A model generated the notes under the pieces. The model was not told the origin of the DNA, ran no database searches, and saw nothing but the letters and a program-made list of their open reading frames with translations. The position numbers and the translations under genes were made by a program. Of a stretch of 6,355 nt of DNA, positions 1-5,139 are shown piece after piece. The stretch's first letter is position 1, and each line of letters opens with the position of its first letter. The DNA is taken from contig SKXI01000338.1 of the NCBI GenBank assembly GCA_007128515.1, positions 1 to 6,355 on the forward strand. The letters run 5' to 3'. This DNA comes from Halococcaceae archaeon. GTDB lineage: Archaea > Halobacteriota > Halobacteria > Halobacteriales > Halalkalicoccaceae.

Positions 1-389
1 CGGGCGGTCGCGACGACGTGTTCGGCCGAGAGCTCCTCGCCGTTGTGGAACTCGACACCCTCGCGGAGCTCGTAGCGGTACTGCATCCCGAAGACGCCGT
101 CGGCGCCCGCCTCGCCCGCCTCTTCGGTGGTCAACACACGGACCTCGTCGTCCGCGATCGGATCGTCCTCCGGGTGCTGGACGATCACCTGTCCCTCGGT
201 GTCGAGGGCACCTTCCTCGTCCGCCGGCACGCTGATCATGTACTCCTCGTACGCCATCCGATCGATGTCGTTCGTCTCGACCAGCTCGTAGCTCTCGGCG
301 AGCCACGGGTAGTAGTTACCCTGCTTGTCGGAGACGGTGAGTCCCTCGAAGACGAAGAACTGTGCCGACGAGGAGGTCGTGTCGGTGCT

Positions 390-392
390 CTA
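390..392 (-). other. Premature in-frame amber (UAG) codon
   Basis: On the minus strand the codons read Asp-Pro-Pro-UAG-Ser-Thr-Asp. This position follows the first conserved segment of the mature binding protein. The sequence on both sides belongs to the same domain in the same frame. Haloarchaeal relatives, as I recall them, have a tyrosine here (DPPYSTD), so a single TAC to TAG change would suffice; that residue identity is from memory. UAG also serves as the normal terminator of the antiporter gene ending at 1535, so the codon is not generally reassigned in this genome. Confidence 0.85.
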
Positions 393-476
393 CGGTGGAT
401 CGAAGGAGTCGATGTTCGCGCCCTCCGCGATCCGAAGCGTTCCCCCTTCCTGGATCCCGCTCAGATCTGCCGGCTC

Positions 477-500
477 GTCGTCATCGTCATCGTCGTCGTC
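477..500 (-). repeat. Poly-Asp trinucleotide tract (eight GAC/GAT codons)
   Basis: Eight consecutive Asp codons (residues 57-64 of the lipoprotein) form a near-perfect GAC/GAT repeat. The Asp/Ala-rich linker extends on both sides, from about 460 to 555. It is a flexible, highly acidic spacer between the lipid-anchored Cys32 and the folded domain, as is common in haloarchaeal lipoproteins. The repeat could expand or contract by slippage without changing frame. Confidence 0.8.
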
Positions 501-680
501 CGTGTCGGCGTCGTCGGCAGCGTCGTCGGCGGTGTCGTCCACCGGGTCGTCGTCGTCGCCGTTGCCGCCGATACAGCCTGCGACACCGACTACTCCGGCC
601 GCACCCATGCCCTGGAGGAGGCGTCGCCGATTGATACGTCGAGCGGGGATTGTGTCGTCTTCCGCCATGGTAAATTTGTC

Positions 681-699
681 TATACCCCGAAGGTATATG
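681..699 (-). promoter_or_regulatory. TATA-like promoter element inside a 6-bp inverted repeat, upstream of the binding-protein gene
   Basis: The minus strand reads ACATATACC at 692-700, placing ATATA about 24-30 nt before the ATG at 668. That is the distance expected for a TATA box driving a leaderless haloarchaeal transcript. The element is also one arm of a perfect inverted repeat: TATACC (681-686), 5-nt spacer, GGTATA (692-697). A protein bound to the repeat would cover the TATA box and initiation region, suggesting repression. The box position is seen in the sequence; the regulatory role is inferred. Confidence 0.55.
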
Positions 700-717
700 T
701 GTGTCGGTTTTCGCCAA

Positions 718-732
718 CAGGTAATATACCTG
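718..732. promoter_or_regulatory. 15-bp perfect palindrome, candidate operator
   Basis: CAGGTA (718-723), centre ATA, TACCTG (727-732) is a perfect inverted repeat with 6-bp arms, 50-64 nt upstream of the binding-protein start and about 20 nt upstream of its TATA box. It shares its half-site with the repeat at 681-697: TATACC occurs at both 681-686 and 725-730. This placement suits an activator or cooperative regulator. The regulator is unknown. Confidence 0.45.
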
Positions 733-926
733 GGGTAAAGGACGAATTTCGTAAAACAGTTGTACACCTCCGTGCGGTTTTTCCGTCCGAGTACGGAACC
801 TTCACGGATCATCAGGCGGAACGAACGGTATGATACCGGACGACACAGCCCGGAGAGAAGTCGGTCCCGACACCGTTCGACCCTGCCGGTCTCTCAAGGG
901 GACCGCCCCGGCCGACCGGTCCCGAC

Positions 927-938
927 GCCCCCGGGGGC
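927..938. other. 12-bp G/C palindrome abutting the hpt stop codon
   Basis: GCCCCCGGGGGC is a perfect palindrome directly after the hpt TGA (939-941). A shorter palindrome, GACCGGTC, lies at 914-921, and CGGTC/GACCG arms lie at 887-891 and 901-905. These could give a structured 3' end. No T-rich tract follows closely on the minus strand (the nearest TTTT is at 752-755), and archaeal termination depends mainly on oligo-T, so I do not call it a terminator. Confidence 0.35.
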
Positions 939-1496
939 TCACTCGTCGACGACGACGACCTCGCCGTCGCGGACGTCGACCGTGATGAGCGTCTTCACCG
1001 AGTGATCCGACTCGGTCAGTCTCTCCCCGCCGTCGAGTTTCTCGATCACCGCGACGACGTCGACGACCTCCGCGCCGATATCCGAGAGCGCGTCGGTGAT
1101 CGCCCGCAAGGTGCCGCCGGTCGAGAGCACGTCGTCGAGCACCAGCACGCGGTCGCCGGCCTCCACGTCGTTGATGTACATCTGGTTCTCGTCGTAGCCG
1201 GTCTCCTGAAAGAGCGGGACCTCGCCCTCGAGGCCGTACTGGCGTTTTCTGATCACGACCAGCGGGATGTCGGTCATCAGCGAGACCGCCGTCGAGATGT
1301 GGATGCCCATCGCCGCGGGCGTGACGATCTTGTCGACGTCCTCCAGTCTCGCCTCGCGGATGATCTTGATGACGATCTCGCGCATCAGCGCGGGTTCGAG
1401 CATCGGAACGCCGTCGCTGATCGGGTGGACGAAGTACTGGTAGCCGTTCTTCTCGATGACCGGCGCGTCCTCGAGCGATCCGGCGAGCTTATCCAT
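939..1496 (-). CDS. hpt: HGPRTase-like purine phosphoribosyltransferase (archaeal HPRT family)
   Basis: Cytoplasmic purine-salvage enzyme of 185 aa, predicted to transfer phosphoribose from PRPP to a purine base such as hypoxanthine, guanine or adenine; substrate preference in this haloarchaeal group is not certain. It begins [19 protein letters not shown] and has the family blocks [14 protein letters not shown] (22-35), [14 protein letters not shown] (55-68), [13 protein letters not shown] (82-94) and the PRPP-binding loop [13 protein letters not shown] (117-129), with paired Asp121/Asp122 and the TGG turn. Length matches the family. The frame is open far upstream, but ATG at 1496 gives exactly the family N-terminus, and the upstream extension is the shadow of the antiporter gene. 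The gene lies 38 bp after the antiporter stop. It has no Shine-Dalgarno but has a TATA-like box 24-28 nt upstream, so it is probably transcribed leaderless from its own promoter. It ends in TGA. Confidence 0.93.
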   Translation of the reverse strand: MDKLAGSLEDAPVIEKNGYQYFVHPISDGVPMLEPALMREIVIKIIREARLEDVDKIVTPAAMGIHISTAVSLMTDIPLVVIRKRQYGLEGEVPLFQETGYDENQMYINDVEAGDRVLVLDDVLSTGGTLRAITDALSDIGAEVVDVVAVIEKLDGGERLTESDHSVKTLITVDVRDGEVVVVDE

Positions 1497-1517
1497 GCCG
1501 TGGGTTCTCGCCGCCCG

Positions 1518-1526
1518 AGTAAAAGC
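1518..1526 (-). promoter_or_regulatory. TATA-like box for leaderless hpt transcript
   Basis: The minus strand reads GCTTTTACTC at 1517-1526. TTTTA (1520-1524) is 24-28 nt upstream of the A of the hpt ATG at 1496, in a short A/T-rich island between G/C-rich coding sequence. The spacing matches a haloarchaeal TATA box with transcription starting at or near the start codon. The absence of a GGAGG-type site in the 38-bp gap agrees with this. Confidence 0.55.
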
Positions 1527-1534
1527 TAGCGAAA

Positions 1535-3379
1535 CTAGAGTACCAGCCAGAGGATCGCCGTGAGGACGACCGTGACGAGCAGGACCGTCGTGCCGATCGA
1601 CGCGCGGAGCCGCAGGGTCGACGGGTTCGGTTCGCTCGCCGGTGTGCCGCCGTCCGGCCGGCGTTCGGCGGTGCCCTCCCTCGGGACGAACCCGTCGGTG
1701 TCGATCAGCCAGTTCGGCAGCCGGTGGCCGACCCGCCTGACCGCCAGCACCGGGTTGTTCCCGACCCAGTAGCAGGTCGTCACGAACGAGACCGCGAGCG
1801 CGTCGACCGCCCGGTAGAGCTCGGTGACCGCGAGCATCGTCCCCCGGCCGAGCGTGAAGGTCGCCGGGTTGAGGACGACCTCCATGTCCGGGATGTCGCC
1901 GAGTCCCGACAGCGGCTTCCGCACGAGGACGAAGCCGACGACCGAGACGACCAGCAGCGTCAGCGCGTCGGTGAGGTGGCCGATGCTGTAGGGGGCGACC
2001 TGGCCCTCGCCGATCACCTCGGGGCCGAACGGGAGGAGCTCGACGAGCCCCTGCCACCAGACGCCGAAGACGATACAGGCGGCCGCGACCGCGAGCATCG
2101 CCGCCGACTGGCCGGGGTTCGCGTCGGGGACGGAGATCGAACTCTCGCCGTGGAGGAAGGTGTAGTAGCCGAGCTTGATGAACGAGAGGAACGTGCCGAT
2201 CGCCCCTATCATCAACAGCCAGTAGAGCGCGAGGTACTCCGAGGAGCCGTAGTAGGTGGGGTTCGCGGCGTCGAAGACCATCCCTTTACTGATGAAGCCG
2301 TTGAACCCCGGGAGCGCGACGATCGAGAACGCCCCGATCGCGTAGGCGACCGCCGTGATCGGCATCTCCCGCCAGAGGCCGCCGAGCTCGTACAGGTCGT
2401 TCTCGCCCGTCCGGAAGATCACGACGCCGATCGCCATGAACAGCAGGCTCTTGTAGAGCACGTTGTTGAACAGGTGACCCATCGCACCGGAGACGGCGAT
2501 CGCCGTCCCGATCCCGATCCCGGCGACCATGTAGCCCAGCTGGGCCTGGATGTGGTAGGAGAGCAGCGCCCGCATGTCGTGCTGGAGCAGCGCGAAGACG
2601 ACGCCGTAGACGGCCATCAGCCCGCCCATGTAGGCGAGAAAGAGGTTGCCCTCGGGGAACGCCCGGTAGAGGACGTACGCGCTGGTCTTGGTGGTGTACG
2701 CGGCGAGGAAGACGCTCGCGGCGAAGTGCGGACGGGGGTAGGTGTCAGGTAGCCAGGTGTGGAGCCCGATGAACGCGACGTTGACGCCGATGCCGAGGGC
2801 GGCGAGCAGCGCCGGGATCCCGGGGGCGATCCCGGCCGCACCCTCGCCGTACGTGAAGGTGCCGACGTCGGCGAAGTGCCAGACGACGGCGAAGAGCACG
2901 AGGCTGCCGCCGATGCCGTGGGCGAGCGCGTACCGATAGCCTGCTCTCACTGCGTCGCCGCCGTAGTGCCAGACCAGGAGGGTCGAGGTGACCGCCATCA
3001 CCTCCCAGTAGAAGACGAGGACGAGCCAATCCCCTGCGAACGCGGCCCCGAGCGAGGAGGCGACGTAGGCGAGCGCGAACGCCGCCATCGTCTTCGACGC
3101 CTCGCTGGAGTAGGCGAAGAGGACCGCGCCCGCACCCAGGAACCCCATGACGAAGCCCATCATCCGGGTGAACTCGTCGACGAGGAACGGGCTGGCCTCG
3201 AAGCCGAGGAACGTCGTCCCGAGGTACGCGCCCTCGGGCACCGTGAGCGAGAGGGCCGCAACCGCCACGAGCGAGAGCGTCCCGAGGCCGAAGCCCAGGG
3301 TGCGAGGGAGGACGAGCACGAGCAGTGCCGCCGCGAAGACGAGAAACGGCGGGTAGGCGAGCGAGAGCGCCTCGGTCAT
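1535..3379 (-). CDS. mrpD: MrpD/NuoL-family antiporter-like membrane subunit (third of three), TM7 lysine replaced by Asn
   Basis: Polytopic membrane protein of 614 aa, predicted to be an ion-translocating D-type subunit of an Mrp-type Na+/H+ antiporter complex; cation specificity is not visible. About fourteen hydrophobic segments precede a long C-terminal part (about 490-596, mostly polar) that ends in one further membrane helix (597-614). Family landmarks are Glu126 in the TM5 region (FYWEVM), [11 protein letters not shown] (205-215), Lys231 ([11 protein letters not shown]), Lys310 ([10 protein letters not shown]) and Lys365 (GFNGFISK). The normally conserved TM7 lysine, nine residues before the Trp of HTWLP, is Asn200 (codon 2780-2782), and the usual Pro five residues after it is Gly205. 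The ATG at 3379 overlaps the preceding stop as ATGA and has GGAGG 7 nt upstream. The gene ends in TAG with a second in-frame TAG at 1526-1528. It is assigned to the family with confidence; whether it pumps ions itself is open. Confidence 0.88.
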   Translation of the reverse strand: MTEALSLAYPPFLVFAAALLVLVLPRTLGFGLGTLSLVAVAALSLTVPEGAYLGTTFLGFEASPFLVDEFTRMMGFVMGFLGAGAVLFAYSSEASKTMAAFALAYVASSLGAAFAGDWLVLVFYWEVMAVTSTLLVWHYGGDAVRAGYRYALAHGIGGSLVLFAVVWHFADVGTFTYGEGAAGIAPGIPALLAALGIGVNVAFIGLHTWLPDTYPRPHFAASVFLAAYTTKTSAYVLYRAFPEGNLFLAYMGGLMAVYGVVFALLQHDMRALLSYHIQAQLGYMVAGIGIGTAIAVSGAMGHLFNNVLYKSLLFMAIGVVIFRTGENDLYELGGLWREMPITAVAYAIGAFSIVALPGFNGFISKGMVFDAANPTYYGSSEYLALYWLLMIGAIGTFLSFIKLGYYTFLHGESSISVPDANPGQSAAMLAVAAACIVFGVWWQGLVELLPFGPEVIGEGQVAPYSIGHLTDALTLLVVSVVGFVLVRKPLSGLGDIPDMEVVLNPATFTLGRGTMLAVTELYRAVDALAVSFVTTCYWVGNNPVLAVRRVGHRLPNWLIDTDGFVPREGTAERRPDGGTPASEPNPSTLRLRASIGTTVLLVTVVLTAILWLVL

Positions 3380-5139
3380 AGTACCGCCTCCCCGGTCACG
3401 CCCTCGACGATGTAGACCGCCAGCTCGAGGAAGACGGCGAGGTCGGGGACGATCCCCAGGAGGACCGCCCCGGTGACGATCACGGCGATCGGCATGAGCA
3501 TCAGCCAGGTGCTCTCCTCGCGGATCGGCGTGCGCTCCCAGCCGCCCGGCGGCGCGCCGCCGTGGTGGTGGTCGTCGTGGGCGTCGTGGCCCTCCGAACT
3601 GTGATCGCTCGGGTTCACGTCGACCGCGTAGGCGGGTTCGTCGTCGGCGTGGCCGCCGTCGGTCACTGCGTGCGCGTGGTCACCGTGACCGTCGTCCTCG
3701 TCGAAGTAGGACTCGCGCTGGCCGCCCATCGGGTACTCGAGCAGCGGCTTCGCGTCGTGACGGTCCTCGCTCTCGAAGAACGCGGTGTAGACGACCGGCC
3801 AGAGGTAGGCGATGTTCAGTATACCGGAGACGATCAGCGCGAGTGCGAAGATCGAGAGCCCGGCCTCGAGCCCGCCGATCAGGAGGTAGAACTTGCTGAC
3901 GAAGCCGGCGAGGAGAGGGATGCCGGCCATGCTCGCGGCGCCGAGGGCGAACGCGCCCATGGTGAGGGGCATCCGCTTGCCGATGCCGGCCATCTCGCTG
4001 ACGTAGTCGGTGTGGGTCTCGACGTGGACCGCCCCGGCACAGAAGAAGAGCGTGAGCTTCCCGAAGGCGTGGGCGGGGATGTGAAGCAGTGCGCCGACGA
4101 GCGCGATCGGGTGGAGCATCGAGAGCCCGAGGACGATGTACGAGAGCTGTGCGGTCGTCGAGAAGGCGAGCCGGCGCTTGAGGTGATCCTTTCTGAGCGC
4201 GATGACGCTCGCGGCGACGAGCGTGAACGCCGCGAGCGCCGCGAGCGGGAGGTTCACCCCGAGCTCGCCGGTGAGCTCCGGTCCGAAGGTGTCGAGGATG
4301 AGGCGGGCGACGCCGAACGCCCCGCTCTTGACGACCGCGACCGCGTGAAGCAGTCCGGAGACGGGCGTCGGCGCGACCATCGCGTCGGCGAGCCAGGAGT
4401 GAAGCGGCATCACGGCCGCTTTCACGCCGAAGCCCGCCGCGAGCAGGAAGAAGGCGATCGAGGCGGCGAGCGGATCGGTCGCCGCGGCCTCCGCGAGCGC
4501 CCCGATCCCACCGGTCTCGAAGGCGACGGTCGCCTCGCCCACCCCTGCGGTGAGCCAGTAGACCAGCACCGTGCCGGCGAGGAGGAAGACGCCGCCGCCG
4601 AAGAACGTGTAAAAGAGGTACTTCCGGCCGGCGATACGGGCCTCCTCGTCCTCGTTGTGCGCGACGAGCGGGTAGGTGACCAGCGAGAGCAGCTCGTAGA
4701 AGACGAAGATGGTCACCAGGTTGCCCGCGAACGCGATGCCCATCGCCGTCGAGAGGCTGGCGGCGAACGAGGCGAAAAAGCGGGTCTGGGCGTGCTCGTT
4801 CAACCCGCGCATGTAGCCCGTCGCGTAGAACGAGGTGAAGATCCAGAGGAAGCTCGCGAGCAGCGCGAAGAGCATCCCCAGGGGATCCGCGCGCAGCGAG
4901 AAGTCGACGCCGGCGACGAACTCGTATCCCGTCGCCTCGGCGAAGCTCCACTCGTAGACGGTACCGTCGAGAACGCCGGGGAGCATCGAGGCGACGATCC
5001 CGAACTTCGCGAGCGCGGCGAGCACCGACCAGCCCTCGCGGACGTTCGGGTAGCGGTACGAGGCGACGATCAGCGCGACCGCGAGCGCGGAGACGAGGAC
5101 GGCCGCGAGCGGTCTGATATCGGTGACGAGTTCACTCAT
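3376..5139 (-). CDS. mrpD: MrpD/NuoL-family antiporter-like membrane subunit (second of three), with His-rich loop
   Basis: Polytopic membrane protein of 587 aa, predicted proton/cation-conducting D-type subunit of an Mrp-like antiporter. It carries the full set of expected intramembrane charged residues: Glu149 in TM5 (FVFYELLS), Lys240 in TM7 (FGVKAAVMPLHSWLADA), His265 and Lys271 in TM8 (LLHAVAVVKSGAFGVAR), Lys361 (PAHAFGKLTLFF) and Lys416 (AGFVSKFYLL). About thirteen to fourteen membrane segments are apparent. Between the penultimate and last ones (about 455-545) is a long hydrophilic loop with ten His in residues 485-526, mixed with Asp and Gly and ending in HDDHHHGG. The last helix is about 545-565. 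The gene is joined to its neighbours by ATGA overlaps on both sides (5136-5139 and 3376-3379) and has its own GGAGG. Of the three subunits it looks the most like a complete proton-conducting unit. It could also be named NuoL/HyfB-like, but no other hydrogenase or complex I genes are visible. Confidence 0.9.
   Translation of the reverse strand: MSELVTDIRPLAAVLVSALAVALIVASYRYPNVREGWSVLAALAKFGIVASMLPGVLDGTVYEWSFAEATGYEFVAGVDFSLRADPLGMLFALLASFLWIFTSFYATGYMRGLNEHAQTRFFASFAASLSTAMGIAFAGNLVTIFVFYELLSLVTYPLVAHNEDEEARIAGRKYLFYTFFGGGVFLLAGTVLVYWLTAGVGEATVAFETGGIGALAEAAATDPLAASIAFFLLAAGFGVKAAVMPLHSWLADAMVAPTPVSGLLHAVAVVKSGAFGVARLILDTFGPELTGELGVNLPLAALAAFTLVAASVIALRKDHLKRRLAFSTTAQLSYIVLGLSMLHPIALVGALLHIPAHAFGKLTLFFCAGAVHVETHTDYVSEMAGIGKRMPLTMGAFALGAASMAGIPLLAGFVSKFYLLIGGLEAGLSIFALALIVSGILNIAYLWPVVYTAFFESEDRHDAKPLLEYPMGGQRESYFDEDDGHGDHAHAVTDGGHADDEPAYAVDVNPSDHSSEGHDAHDDHHHGGAPPGGWERTPIREESTWLMLMPIAVIVTGAVLLGIVPDLAVFLELAVYIVEGVTGEAVL
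3387..3391 (-). promoter_or_regulatory. Shine-Dalgarno GGAGG for the third antiporter subunit
   Basis: The minus strand reads GGGGAGGCGGTACTATG, with GGAGG 7 nt before the start at 3379, inside the last codons of the preceding gene. Together with the ATGA overlap this fixes the start and indicates translational coupling. Confidence 0.75.

Larger units (their letters stand above)
1..668 (-). pseudogene. ABC transporter substrate-binding lipoprotein (SBP_bac_5 type), 3' end off window, interrupted by in-frame UAG
   Basis: Extracytoplasmic solute-binding protein of a peptide/oligopeptide-type ABC importer, probably anchored on the outer face of the membrane. From ATG at 668 the first 30 residues are a Tat signal: a twin-arginine run (NRRRLLQG, residues 13-20), a hydrophobic stretch and a lipobox ending in Cys32 (VGVAGC). 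Residues 38-69 are an Asp-rich linker typical of haloarchaeal surface lipoproteins. The mature domain begins GGTLRIAEGANIDSFDPP (75-92). Codon 93 is TAG (390-392). The same frame then stays open to the window edge and reads STDTTSSSAQ, FVFEGLTVSD, YPWLAESYELVE and YELREGVEFHNGEELSAEHV (199-218), which is the family signature. Nothing is shifted, so one base change accounts for the break. It could be a true nonsense mutation, a sequencing error, or a read-through site; as read, only a 92-aa fragment is made. About 222 codons are visible; full proteins of this family are usually 500-600 aa. A leaderless start is likely because no Shine-Dalgarno precedes ATG. The ligand cannot be predicted. Confidence 0.85.
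669..938. other. Intergenic region between hpt and the binding-protein gene
   Basis: This 270-bp stretch has no convincing gene on either strand. Its lower part (669-760) is distinctly A/T-richer than the rest of the window and holds the TATA-like box and two inverted repeats described separately. GGTA motifs recur on the plus strand at 669, 692, 720 and 734. The upper part (about 830-938) is G/C-rich with short palindromes next to the hpt stop. No tRNA-like or other RNA gene fold was recognised. Confidence 0.6.

Noticed and set aside
390..392. UAG decoded as pyrrolysine or a general code change
   Set aside because: The antiporter gene ending at 1535 uses TAG as its terminator followed by non-coding promoter sequence, and pyrrolysine decoding is not expected in haloarchaea; no evidence for the machinery is in the window.
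360..420. Frameshift as the cause of the break in the binding-protein gene
   Set aside because: The family sequence continues in the same frame immediately before and after the stop, so a substitution explains it without an indel.
477..555. Short repeats suggesting a CRISPR or tandem array
   Set aside because: The repetition is a trinucleotide codon tract for Asp/Ala inside the lipoprotein linker, with no repeat-spacer pattern.
18..833. 271-aa open frame on the plus strand
   Set aside because: Antisense to the binding-protein gene and its promoter region; Val-rich runs are the complement of the poly-Asp tract.
1002..1529. 175-aa open frame on the plus strand
   Set aside because: Antisense of hpt; Asp/Arg/Val-rich composition arises from the complement of the hpt codons.
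1497..2057. N-terminal extension of hpt to an ATG at 2057
   Set aside because: The extra residues are Arg/Pro/Gly-rich and overlap the antiporter gene in another frame, while ATG at 1496 gives the exact family N-terminus and length.
1724..2752. 342-aa open frame on the plus strand
   Set aside because: Antisense to the 614-aa antiporter subunit, low-complexity Arg/Asp/Glu composition, no start signal; a shadow.
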